Below are positions 44,477 through 52,084 of a DNA stretch of 64,000 nt, in pieces. Origin of the DNA: Microbacterium trichothecenolyticum (lineage in GTDB: Bacteria; Actinomycetota; Actinomycetes; Actinomycetales; Microbacteriaceae). Below the pieces are notes generated by a model. The model did not search any database. It saw only the letters and a list, made by a program, of their open reading frames with translations, and was not told the origin of the DNA. Location: positions 186,001-250,000 of the forward strand of contig NZ_JYJA01000040.1 of assembly GCF_000956465.1 (NCBI RefSeq). The letters run 5' to 3'. Within the stretch, counting starts at the first letter, position 1. Every line of letters begins with the position of its first letter. The position numbers were made by a program, and so were the translations under genes.

Positions 44477-44504
44477 TACTGTCTTCGCGACAGTATGTAC
44501 TGTC
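44477..44504. promoter_or_regulatory. Operator with three TACTGTC half-sites upstream of the GH106-like/MarR operon
   Basis: TACTGTC at 44477-44483, its inverse GACAGTA at 44489-44495 (perfect palindrome with a 5-nt spacer), and a third direct copy at 44498-44504. The cluster starts 26 nt before the hydrolase ATG. On the minus strand TTGTGT and CATACT spaced by 18 nt form a plausible promoter whose -10 lies between half-sites, so binding would block transcription. The MarR protein of the same operon is the obvious ligand. Confidence 0.65.
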
Positions 44505-44557
44505 AGGGCGACATGACACAAGACCCGACCGCAAACGGGGGAAGGCGCGAGGAGTGG

Positions 44558-45253
44558 CTAGAACAGGCGCGGTGCGCCGGACTCGATGCCCTTCATTCCC
44601 TCGTAGTCGAGGGTGACGCAACGGATGCCGCGGTCCGCGGCCAGCACCTTCGCCTGGGGCTTGATCTCCTGGGCGGCGAAGACGCCGGTGACCGGGGCGA
44701 GGTGCGGGTCACGGCCGAGCAGCTCGAGGTAGCGCGTGAGCTGCTCGACGCCGTCGATGTCGCCGCGGCGCTTGACCTCGACGGCGATCGTGCCGCCTTC
44801 GGGGTCGCGCAGCAGGAGGTCGACCGGGCCGATGGCGGTCGGGAACTCGCGGCGCACGAGCGTGAGGTTCTCGCCGATGACGTCGACCTGCTCGGCGAGG
44901 AGGCGCTGCAGGTCGGCCTCGACACCGTCCTTCTGCAGACCAGGGTCGATGCCGAGCTCGTGGGACGAGTCGTGGATGACCTCGTAGATGCGCACGAGCA
45001 GCGCGTCACCGGTCTTCGCGTGCGTCACCCGCCAGTGCTCGAGCACGCCGGCGGACGCCGACTCCTCGTCGGGCACCTCGACGTCGAGACGGCACGGCGG
45101 GCTCATCCAGTTGAGCGGCTTGTACGAGCCGCCGTCGGAGTGCACCAGCAGCGACCCGTCACCCTTGTGCACCAGCAGGCGGGTGGCGAGGGGCAGGTGG
45201 GCGTTGAGCCGCCCGGTGTAGTCGACGGAGCAGCGGGCGATGACGAGACGCAC
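44558..45253 (-). CDS. nucS: Mismatch-specific endonuclease NucS/EndoMS
   Basis: 231 aa, full length for actinobacterial NucS, which carries out non-canonical mismatch repair in species lacking MutS/MutL by cutting both strands at G-T, G-G and T-T mismatches. The N-terminal domain starts MRLVIARCSVDYTGRLNAHL. The C-terminal nuclease domain has GPVDLLLRD and VEVKRRGDIDGVEQLTRYLELL (the D...ExK site and following Gln). The last residues GAPRLF fit the clamp-binding tail. The GTG at 45253 follows TAGGCT plus 6 nt, pointing to a leaderless mRNA, although a distant AGGAGG is also present. Confidence 0.96.
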   Translation of the reverse strand: MRLVIARCSVDYTGRLNAHLPLATRLLVHKGDGSLLVHSDGGSYKPLNWMSPPCRLDVEVPDEESASAGVLEHWRVTHAKTGDALLVRIYEVIHDSSHELGIDPGLQKDGVEADLQRLLAEQVDVIGENLTLVRREFPTAIGPVDLLLRDPEGGTIAVEVKRRGDIDGVEQLTRYLELLGRDPHLAPVTGVFAAQEIKPQAKVLAADRGIRCVTLDYEGMKGIESGAPRLF

Positions 45254-45259
45254 CCGAAG

Positions 45260-45265
45260 AGCCTA
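45260..45265 (-). promoter_or_regulatory. -10 element (TAGGCT) of the nucS promoter
   Basis: TAGGCT on the minus strand, 6 nt before the GTG at 45253. An AGGAGG overlaps its upstream edge, 13 nt from the GTG, too far for an ordinary ribosome binding site. Confidence 0.5.
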
Positions 45266-45385
45266 GCCTCCTGCGTCAGCTTGCCCGCAGGCTCGTCGGA
45301 TAGCCTTTGCCCTCGTTGCCCGCGCCTCGCCGCGCAACCCCCAGATCCCGGCCCCACGCCATCCCTTTCGTCCGGAGAAGAACCG

Positions 45386-46678
45386 ATGAACTCACGTCAG
45401 CCCGACGCGACCGTCCACATCCTGTCCAGCACCGTCGCCGAACTCCACGTCGGCAGCGATGTCGCGGAGGTCGTCGCTCCCGACAGCCTCGCGCTGCGCG
45501 ACCGCGTGGTCGAGGAGATCCGTCAGCTCGCGGCATCCGCCGGCGAACCGGCGCACGCGACCCTCGTCGAGGGCTCGTCCCGCTGGCCGCTCGTGGTTCA
45601 CCCGGACGGCACGTTCGACGAGGCGCTGGAGGAGGCGGCCGTCGACGCGGCACCCGCGCCGGCCCCGGTGCCGACCCTTCCGGTCACGGCGCCGACGCCG
45701 GTTCCCGCCGTGCCGACGCTCGCGCCGGTGTCGGAGGAGGTCGCCCGGCCGACCGTGCAGGACCTCCTCGACTCGCGCGGCGGCGGCGCCCGCCCGCGGG
45801 CGACCACGGGCTGGCAGGGCGCCGTGCGGCGCGCGACCGGCGGTCTGATCTCACCGGCGCCGGGTCGCGTCGAGCGTTCGCGCCTCGACCGCGAGAAGCG
45901 CGTCCAGCGTCGACTCGACGCCCCCCGCACGATCGTCGTGCTCAACCCCAAGGGCGGGGCGCACAAGACGACGAGCACCCTGCTGCTGGCAGCGACCTTC
46001 GGCACGCTGCGGGGCGGAGCGACGCTCGCGTGGGACAACAACGAGACCCGTGGCACGCTCGGCTGGCGCGCGCAGCACGCGCCGCACCACCGCACCGCCG
46101 TCGACCTGCTCGAGGACCTCGACGAGGCCTCGAACTTCCGGGGGTCCAGCCTCGCGGCGCTCGATCACTACGTGCGCACGCAGGTCGACGCGCGCTTCGA
46201 CGTGCTCGCCTCTGATGAGGATGCCGCCGCCTCCTCGACGATCGACGCGCCGGCGTTCGACCGGCTCCACGCCCTGCTGCGCCGCTACTACCGCCTGATG
46301 ATCGTCGACACGGGCAACAACATGCGCGCCTCGAACTGGGTCGCCGCCGTCGCCGCCGCCGATCAGCTCGTGATCGTGTCGACCGTGCGCGAGGACACCG
46401 CGGCCAGCGCCGCCTGGCTGCTGGACGGCCTGCGCGAGAAGGGCTTCGGCAGGAAGATCGACGAGGCGGTGACGGTGCTGACGGCACCGTCCTCCCGCCC
46501 GGACCGCAAGCTCGAGTCGCGCCTCTCCCAGCACTTCGAGCAGGTGACGTCGGCCGTCGTGAATGCGCCGTTCGACCCGTCGCTCGTCGACGGGGGCCCC
46601 ATCGACTTCGACGCGCTGTCTCCCGAGACCCGCGACGCGTGGCTCACGGTCGCCGCGACGGTGGCCGACCGGCTCTGA
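45386..46678 (+). CDS. MinD/ParA-like ATPase with Pro/Ala-rich N-terminal region
   Basis: 430 aa. Residues 1-80 form a small mixed domain (VHILSSTVAELHVGSDVAEVV). Residues 85-125 are Pro/Ala/Val-rich. Residues ~180-430 are a MinD/ParA fold with deviant Walker A NPKGGAHKTTST (187-198). The usual Val-Gly before the second Lys is Ala-His, while both Lys residues remain. Switch regions are LAWDNNETRGT and LMIVDTGNNMRASNWV. This layout recalls the MinD-like proteins associated with type VII secretion (EspI-like), but no such genes are nearby. The ATG at 45386 has GGAGAAG at a good spacing. A role in positioning or partition is possible; its partner is unknown. Confidence 0.75.
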   Translation: MNSRQPDATVHILSSTVAELHVGSDVAEVVAPDSLALRDRVVEEIRQLAASAGEPAHATLVEGSSRWPLVVHPDGTFDEALEEAAVDAAPAPAPVPTLPVTAPTPVPAVPTLAPVSEEVARPTVQDLLDSRGGGARPRATTGWQGAVRRATGGLISPAPGRVERSRLDREKRVQRRLDAPRTIVVLNPKGGAHKTTSTLLLAATFGTLRGGATLAWDNNETRGTLGWRAQHAPHHRTAVDLLEDLDEASNFRGSSLAALDHYVRTQVDARFDVLASDEDAAASSTIDAPAFDRLHALLRRYYRLMIVDTGNNMRASNWVAAVAAADQLVIVSTVREDTAASAAWLLDGLREKGFGRKIDEAVTVLTAPSSRPDRKLESRLSQHFEQVTSAVVNAPFDPSLVDGGPIDFDALSPETRDAWLTVAATVADRL

Positions 46679-46709
46679 TCCACAGGCAGGTCGCAGTCGG
46701 CGGCACGTC

Positions 46710-47564
46710 TCAGCCGAGCAATGCGCTCATCCTGTCGAAGAGGCCCAGCTCGGTGGCGGCTCCTCGAGCCACGAGGAACCCCACGATGCCGATGATCCAC
46801 GCGGTGTTCTCACGGCCCGTGCGCTCCATCCACGCCGCGAGGCGACCGAGCGGCCGCTCGACGACCGGCGCCGCCACCACGCGCAGGGCGAGGAGCACGA
46901 CGGCGGGAAGGATCATGACGGCGCAGTACCCCGCCAGTGCGGCGATCCGCACGGGCATCCCCAGCGGCGCCTCGGCGAGCATGCCCATCGCCACCAGGTA
47001 GGGCAGCATCGTGGCCACCTCGACCACTCCTGCGCCCACCGCCACGGCCATCACCCCGCCGCTTGAGGCCTGCGGCGCGAGGAGGCGATCGCGCCACCGC
47101 ATCAGGCGCGCGGACGACTCGGGCGCTGTCGTCCCCGAGGCCGCGAACGAGGCCGCAGGGGCGGGTGTGGTCGCGGCGACCGGCATTCCGGTCAGGGGTG
47201 AGACCCGCACGGATTCGCCTGCAGGTCGCGAGCCGGGGGCGCGCCGCGCAGCGCCTCTGCCGACGATGAAGGCGACGAGCAGCAGGGCCGCACCGGCCAC
47301 GAGGCGGACGACCTGACCTGCCGGCGACGTCAGGAACTCCTGCGCGACGTCGACCAGGTTCACCAGGCCGAGCATGAACAGGACGCCGACGGCGAGGTAG
47401 AAGGCCGCGATGGTGACGAGGTACAGCAGCACTCGCCCCACGGGGGTCCGTCCCGGCGCGAGCAGCAGGAAGATCGGCACGAGCAGCGTCCCGACGCTCA
47501 GTCCGTCCAGCAGGGCGAGGATGCCGAGCGTGACCGCGAGCGGGGCGTCGGCGAGCAGTTCCAT
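46710..47564 (-). CDS. Sap/GAP-family integral membrane protein
   Basis: 284 aa with six membrane helices in two sets of three, separated by a polar cytoplasmic loop (about 105-160). LGILALLDGLSVGTLLVPIFLLLAPGR at the start and MAVAVGAGVVEVATMLPYLVAMGML after the loop are the internally repeated features of the Sap (sulfolipid-addressing)/GAP family, distantly related to LysE exporters. The substrate is unknown; peptidoglycolipid export is described for mycobacterial members. Divergent from the histidine kinase, which may regulate it. The start has a degenerate GAGGCT 6 nt upstream. Confidence 0.7.
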   Translation of the reverse strand: MELLADAPLAVTLGILALLDGLSVGTLLVPIFLLLAPGRTPVGRVLLYLVTIAAFYLAVGVLFMLGLVNLVDVAQEFLTSPAGQVVRLVAGAALLLVAFIVGRGAARRAPGSRPAGESVRVSPLTGMPVAATTPAPAASFAASGTTAPESSARLMRWRDRLLAPQASSGGVMAVAVGAGVVEVATMLPYLVAMGMLAEAPLGMPVRIAALAGYCAVMILPAVVLLALRVVAAPVVERPLGRLAAWMERTGRENTAWIIGIVGFLVARGAATELGLFDRMSALLG

Positions 47565-47640
47565 GACACCAGCCTCGCGCCGCGTCGGGGCACGCGGATC
47601 GGGCGGAGGGACGAGTCGTTCTCCGGCGGCCTCCTCCTTT

Positions 47641-47657
47641 GGGCGGATGCTCCGCCC
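47641..47657. promoter_or_regulatory. Inverted repeat GGGCGGA-TGC-TCCGCCC before the histidine kinase gene
   Basis: Perfect 7-bp arms with a 3-nt spacer in the 117-nt divergent region, ending 24 nt before the kinase GTG. It could be the binding site of the adjacent response regulator. Confidence 0.35.
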
Positions 47658-47681
47658 CGGTGCCCGTGGTTGCATGAAGAC

Positions 47682-48878
47682 GTGAGCGGATCGGAGCGAC
47701 GGGCCGCATCCGTGGCCGAATGGGTGCGTGGGCATCGATCGATCGCCGATGCAGCAGGGATGGCCGTCCTCGCGATCGTGCTGGCGGCGCTCGGGATCGT
47801 CGGGCTGTGGACCGTCTTCTCGGTGCTGCCCGATGAGGTGTCGCCGTGGTGGTCGCTGGCCACCGCGTTGCCCGCGTGCGCCCTGGTGCCGTTCCGTGCC
47901 CGCGCTCCGCTGCCGTTGCTCGTCCTCGCCCTGGTGCTGTTCGCGGTCGATCTGATGACGGTCGGCGGGGTGGTCACACTCGTCGTCGTGCTCGACCTGC
48001 TGTACGCCGCGACGCGCGCCGCCTCGGGGGCGGGCCGTCGCCGCATCCTCCTCGGCATCGTCATCGCCGTCGCCGGGATCGGCATCGTCGCACTCGCCGC
48101 CGCCGACGATGTGCGTGTCGCGGTCGTCGTCGCCCTGCAGCTGGGCGCCCTCGCGGGCATGGACTACTGGTACGCGACATCCGTGGCGCAGGCGCACGAG
48201 CTGGTCGCGCTGCATCGGGAGCGCGCCGAGGACGCCGAGCGACTGGCGGCGCGGGATCGCGATGCGGCGATGCGCCGCGAACGGGAGCAGATGGCGCGCG
48301 AACTGCACGACCTCGTGGCGGGCCATGTCGCGGCGATCGCGATCCGGGCCGAGGCCGCGCTCTCGACGGATCCAGCCGCCGGCTCCGACAGGGCGGCGCT
48401 GGTCGCGGTGCGCGACTCGAGCCTCGAAGCTCATCAGGCGCTGCGGTCCATGATCGCCGTGCTGCGCACCGGCGACGCGGCAGTGGTGTCACCGCACCGC
48501 GGCGCCATTGCGGCGCTCGTGGACGACGCCCGCCGGCACGGACTCACCGTGACGCTCGCCGATGCGCTTCCCGGCGACATCCCTTCGCCCGTCGCGCTGG
48601 CGGTCGCGCGGATCGTGCAGGAGTCCCTCGCCAACTGCCTGCGCCATGCCGCGGGGGCGGCGGTCGCCGTGGTACTCGACTCGCATGACGGGGATGTGCG
48701 CGTGCGTGTCGATTCGCAGGGCGGCCGAAGCGCGCCCGCCCTGCCGATGCCGGGCACCGGGTGGGGGCTGGAGCTCCTGAAGGAGCGTGCGCGGGCGCTC
48801 GGGGGGACGGTGGAGGCCGGGCCATCGGATGCAGGGTGGTCGGTGCGGGCGACGATCCCGGCGGTGGTGAACGCGTGA
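47682..48878 (+). CDS. Sensor histidine kinase, NarL/DesK type (HisKA_3)
   Basis: 398 aa from the GTG at 47682; a TTG 12 nt upstream is possible. The N-terminus has four to six membrane helices (about 25-165) with almost no extracellular loop, suggesting membrane-stress sensing. A coiled segment (RERAEDAERLAARDRDAAMRRE) leads to the dimerisation/phosphorylation motif RELHDLVAGHVAAI (His acceptor). The HATPase domain has QESLANCLRHA (N box) and GTGWGLELLKERARALGG (G box). It overlaps the response regulator start by GTGA. Confidence 0.92.
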   Translation: MSGSERRAASVAEWVRGHRSIADAAGMAVLAIVLAALGIVGLWTVFSVLPDEVSPWWSLATALPACALVPFRARAPLPLLVLALVLFAVDLMTVGGVVTLVVVLDLLYAATRAASGAGRRRILLGIVIAVAGIGIVALAAADDVRVAVVVALQLGALAGMDYWYATSVAQAHELVALHRERAEDAERLAARDRDAAMRREREQMARELHDLVAGHVAAIAIRAEAALSTDPAAGSDRAALVAVRDSSLEAHQALRSMIAVLRTGDAAVVSPHRGAIAALVDDARRHGLTVTLADALPGDIPSPVALAVARIVQESLANCLRHAAGAAVAVVLDSHDGDVRVRVDSQGGRSAPALPMPGTGWGLELLKERARALGGTVEAGPSDAGWSVRATIPAVVNA

Positions 48879-49516
48879 GCGCGCCCACACCGCGGGTGCT
48901 GCTCGCCGACGACCACGGCGCCATTCGTGAGGCGCTGCGTCTCATGCTGGACAATCACGGGCTCGAGGTGATCGGCGAGGCCGCCGACGGCGCGGTCGCC
49001 GTGCGCAACGCCGCCGCGCTTCGCCCGGACGTCGTCCTGATGGACCTGCGCATGCCGGGCACCGACGGGGTGACCGCGACGCGAGAGATCGTCACGGCGG
49101 GATCGGCTCAGGTCCTCGTGCTGACCAGCTTCGATGAGGACGAGCTCGTCGAGGGCGCCCTGCGCGCCGGGGCGGCCGGCTTCCTTCTGAAGACCACGGA
49201 TGCCGCGACCCTCGTGGAAGCCGTTCGTCGGGTCGCCGCCGGGGAGGGGATGCTCGATCCTCGCGTCACGCGCCGCGCGCTGGCGCTGATCCCTCGCTCG
49301 CGGCAGGTGACGCGTGGGGCCGGCGAGCTCGATCTGCTCACGGAGCGCGAGCGCCAGGTGCTCGAGGGGATGCGCGCCGGCCGGTCCAACCGGCAGATCT
49401 CGGACGAGCTCGGGATCTCCCTGGCGACGGTCAAGACCCACGTCTCCAGCGTGCTGGCCAAGCTCGGCGCCCGGAGTCGATCGCACGCGGTCGCGATCGC
49501 CGCCGGCGAGGCATGA
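48875..49516 (+). CDS. Response regulator, NarL/FixJ family
   Basis: 213 aa, partner of the adjacent kinase. The receiver domain (about 7-122) has the acidic pair ADD (11-13), phospho-acceptor Asp57 in LMDLRMPG, Thr in LVLTSFDED and the conserved Lys in FLLKTT. The LuxR-type HTH (about 150-207) reads LTERERQVLEGMRAG, SNRQISDELGIS and LATVKTHVSSVLAKLGA. It starts with GTG at 48875, inside the last codons of the kinase gene. It ends 20 nt from the convergent MFS gene. Confidence 0.94.
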   Translation: MSAPTPRVLLADDHGAIREALRLMLDNHGLEVIGEAADGAVAVRNAAALRPDVVLMDLRMPGTDGVTATREIVTAGSAQVLVLTSFDEDELVEGALRAGAAGFLLKTTDAATLVEAVRRVAAGEGMLDPRVTRRALALIPRSRQVTRGAGELDLLTERERQVLEGMRAGRSNRQISDELGISLATVKTHVSSVLAKLGARSRSHAVAIAAGEA

Positions 49517-49536
49517 CCGCCGAGGCCGGCGCCGCC

Positions 49537-50766
49537 TCAGTGGTGGGCGTGACCTGCGCCGACCTTCGAGCCGGCGATCGGCTTCGCGGCGCCCGAGGCG
49601 AGACCCGACATCGCGATGAGGGCCACGATGATCCACAGGGTCGGCAGGATGCCGATCTCGTGGCTGATCCAGCCGAGGATCGGCGGGCCGCACAGGAACG
49701 CCAGGTACCCGATGGTCGCGGCGGCCGAGACCGACGCCGCCGCCTTCCGCGGGTCGTCCGCCGCCGCGGACATGCCGAGGGGGAAGCCGAGCGATGCGCC
49801 CGCGCCCCACAGCGCGATGCCGATGAAGGCGATCGGCAGGTTCGGCGCGAGGATGAACATGACGAGGCCGACGCCCGCCGCGATCGACAGGATGCGCAGC
49901 GACCAGACGCGGCCGATCCGGTCCACGAGAGGACCGCCCAGGACGCGGAACGTCGTCATCGCGACTGAGAACACCGTGAGAGCGATGGCGCCGACGGCCT
50001 CGGTCTGGTCGTGGCCGTCGACCATCGCGATCGTGAGCCAGTCGTTGGCGCTGCCTTCGGCGAAGGCCATGCCCAGCATGATGGCGCCGATCGCGTAGGT
50101 GCGGGGGTCACGCCAGACGGCCAGGACCTCGGCGAGGCGCTCGCGACGCGTGATGCTCGTCGCGGGGTCGTCGTGCATGCTCTCGCGCACGGGGACGGCG
50201 CGCAGCGACAGCAGTCCTGCGACGGCGACGAGCAGTCCGGCGGCGCCGAGGTGCCAGCCGACGCCGATCCCCAGGGCGGCCATCGCCACCCCGAGTCCGG
50301 CACCCGCGACGGTGCCGAGGCTGAAGAAGGCGTGGAACAGCGGCATGAGCGTGCGCTCGAACGCCTGCTCGACGGCGGCCGCCTCGACGTTCATCATGAC
50401 GTCGGTGGCGCTCATCCCGAGGCCCATGAGCCCGAGGCCGATGGCGGCGACGACGTACGACTGCAGGAATTCCACGCCGGCACCCGCCACCACGACGCCG
50501 AGGGCGAACGTGATGATCGTTGCGAACATCCCCCGTCGCGCCCCCCAACGCGCCACGATCACGTTGGCCAGGGAGAGGCCCGCGATCGACGTGACGCCCG
50601 ACACGAACAGCAGGACGCCCACCTGGAGGTCGTTGATCCCGAGGTCGTTCTTCACCGCCGGCAGACGCGACGCCCACGACGCGAAGCCGACTCCCATGAT
50701 GAGGAAGATCGTGAAGATCGCGGTGCGCCAGGCGACCAGTTGCCGACGGGTGAGCGCGGTTTCCAT
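49537..50766 (-). CDS. MFS transporter controlled by a divergent LacI regulator
   Basis: 409 aa, twelve membrane helices. FASWASRLPAVKNDLGI in the first helix-loop and LANVIVARWGARRGM in loop 2-3 resemble the YbjJ-type branch of the MFS, whose substrates are uncertain. LFHAFFSLGTVAGAGLG lies in helix 5. The C-terminus ends in GHAHH, a possible metal-binding tail. The ATG at 50766 is preceded by TAGCAT and a 6-nt spacer without a ribosome binding site (leaderless type), which makes the alternative GTG at 50772 unlikely. A LacI operator abuts the -10 element, so it is probably repressed by the divergent gene product. Confidence 0.87.
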   Translation of the reverse strand: METALTRRQLVAWRTAIFTIFLIMGVGFASWASRLPAVKNDLGINDLQVGVLLFVSGVTSIAGLSLANVIVARWGARRGMFATIITFALGVVVAGAGVEFLQSYVVAAIGLGLMGLGMSATDVMMNVEAAAVEQAFERTLMPLFHAFFSLGTVAGAGLGVAMAALGIGVGWHLGAAGLLVAVAGLLSLRAVPVRESMHDDPATSITRRERLAEVLAVWRDPRTYAIGAIMLGMAFAEGSANDWLTIAMVDGHDQTEAVGAIALTVFSVAMTTFRVLGGPLVDRIGRVWSLRILSIAAGVGLVMFILAPNLPIAFIGIALWGAGASLGFPLGMSAAADDPRKAAASVSAAATIGYLAFLCGPPILGWISHEIGILPTLWIIVALIAMSGLASGAAKPIAGSKVGAGHAHH

Positions 50767-50772
50767 CCGCAC

Positions 50773-50778
50773 ATGCTA
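50773..50778 (-). promoter_or_regulatory. -10 element (TAGCAT) of the leaderless MFS promoter
   Basis: TAGCAT on the minus strand, 6 nt before the ATG at 50766. The first LacI-type palindrome begins 1 nt upstream of it. Confidence 0.5.
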
Positions 50779-50779
50779 C

Positions 50780-50791
50780 CGAATCGATTCG
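50780..50791. promoter_or_regulatory. LacI-family operator O1 (CGAATCGATTCG)
   Basis: A perfect 12-bp palindrome with the central CG step typical of LacI/GalR-family sites. It adjoins the -10 element of the MFS promoter. An identical copy lies 35 bp away. Confidence 0.8.
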
Positions 50792-50814
50792 ACCGTGGCT
50801 GAAAGGGACCTGGC

Positions 50815-50826
50815 CGAATCGATTCG
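50815..50826. promoter_or_regulatory. LacI-family operator O2 (CGAATCGATTCG)
   Basis: Identical to O1, with one more matching base on each flank (C before, AC after on the top strand). It ends 22 nt before the -10 hexamer of the regulator gene, overlapping the expected -35 position, so binding would repress the regulator's own transcription. Confidence 0.8.
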
Positions 50827-50848
50827 ACATCACGTGTCCGCGACGGGC

Positions 50849-50854
50849 TACGAT
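50849..50854 (+). promoter_or_regulatory. -10 element (TACGAT) of the LacI-family gene
   Basis: TACGAT 9 nt before the ATG at 50864, giving a leader of only a few nucleotides. No convincing Shine-Dalgarno sequence is present. Confidence 0.4.
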
Positions 50855-50863
50855 CGTCACACC

Positions 50864-51931
50864 ATGAGCCGTCAGGACACCGGCATCCGCCGCGCCACGA
50901 TCTCGGACGTCGCCCGCGAGGCAGGCGTCTCGCCGTCGACCGCCTCGGTGGTGTTCAGCGGAAAGACGCCGGTGTCGGAGGCCACCCGTCGCCGCGTCCT
51001 CGACGCGGCCTCCGCCCTCGGCTACACCGGACCCGACCCGCGTGCCGCGTCGCTGCGGCGCGGCCGGTCGGGGATCGTCGGCGTGGTGTTCGAGGAGCAC
51101 CTGGGCACCGCGTTCCTCGACCCCGTGAAGACGCTCATGATGGACGGACTCGCCGACGCCGTCACCCCGCTCGGCGCCGGGTTGCTGCTCCTGCGCGACC
51201 ACGAGCCCACCGGAAGCGGCCCTTCGCTCACCACCGCTCCGCTCGACGCCGCCGTGCTCATCGGCTGCAGCGGCCTGCTGCGCGAATCGCTCCAGACCGT
51301 CAAGGCACGCGGGATCCCGGTCGTCGTCATCGAGGGGGATGCCGGCGACGACGTGCCGCGCATCGGCCTCGACAATCGCGAGGCCCAGCGTCAGGCCGCG
51401 AGCCACCTGCGCGCGCTCGGTCATCGCGAGGTCGCCATCGTGACCCTGCCCGCCCGCGCGGACTGGCAGCGCGGCTGGCTCCACGACGACGCCGCGGTCA
51501 CCGTGGACGTCACGCGCGAGCGTCTCGCCGGCGCCCTCGACGTGTTCCCCGACGCCACCGCCTACGCGGCCGCGGGCAGCTTCATCGACGAGGGGTTCGC
51601 GGCCGGCCGCGAGATCTTCGCCGACCTCGAAAGGCGACCGACCGGCGTCATCGCGCAGAGCGACCTGCTCGCTGCCGGGGTGATCCGCGCAGCGGAGGAG
51701 GCGGGGCTGCGCGTGCCGGAGGACGTGAGCGTCACCGGCTTCGACGGCATCGTCGTCGACGGGCTCGCTCCGTACGAGCTCACCACGCTCGTGCAGCCTG
51801 CCACCGACAAGGGCCGTGCCGCGGGCGCCGCCGTCGCCGCGATGCTGGAGGGCACCCCCGCGGCGTCCATCCGGTTCACCTGCACCTTCCGCGAGGGCAA
51901 CACCACGGGGCCGGCACCCGCGCTCGTCTGA
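50864..51931 (+). CDS. LacI-family transcriptional repressor
   Basis: 355 aa. The DNA-binding HTH and hinge are clear: RATISDVAREAGVSPSTASVVFSG (about 9-32), then RRVLDAASALGYTGPDPRAASLRRGRS. The rest is the periplasmic-binding-protein-like effector domain (about 68-350) with VVVIEGDAGDDVPRIGLDNREAQRQAA in pieces, GVIAQSDLLAAGVIRAAEEAG and VSVTGFDGI. Two identical palindromes lie between it and the divergent transporter. The effector is unknown because no catabolic gene is adjacent. Confidence 0.92.
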   Translation: MSRQDTGIRRATISDVAREAGVSPSTASVVFSGKTPVSEATRRRVLDAASALGYTGPDPRAASLRRGRSGIVGVVFEEHLGTAFLDPVKTLMMDGLADAVTPLGAGLLLLRDHEPTGSGPSLTTAPLDAAVLIGCSGLLRESLQTVKARGIPVVVIEGDAGDDVPRIGLDNREAQRQAASHLRALGHREVAIVTLPARADWQRGWLHDDAAVTVDVTRERLAGALDVFPDATAYAAAGSFIDEGFAAGREIFADLERRPTGVIAQSDLLAAGVIRAAEEAGLRVPEDVSVTGFDGIVVDGLAPYELTTLVQPATDKGRAAGAAVAAMLEGTPAASIRFTCTFREGNTTGPAPALV

Positions 51932-51998
51932 GGCCCGCTGAACGCCCTCGAACGCGGGCGATGTATGCCGTCCGGGCGATCGGGTGCGATGCGCCCGT

Positions 51999-52004
51999 TA
52001 GGAT
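51999..52004 (+). promoter_or_regulatory. Possible -10 element (TAGGAT) of the mrp operon
   Basis: TAGGAT in the 153-nt gap before mrpA, about 80 nt upstream of the start codon. No clear -35 is seen. Confidence 0.35.
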
Positions 52005-52084
52005 GGTTCCTGACACCCCGATCGCCTGGGCTTTGCGCCGTCCTCCTCTGACTCGCGCCTGCCGACGACCCCGAGGAGGCCCGA

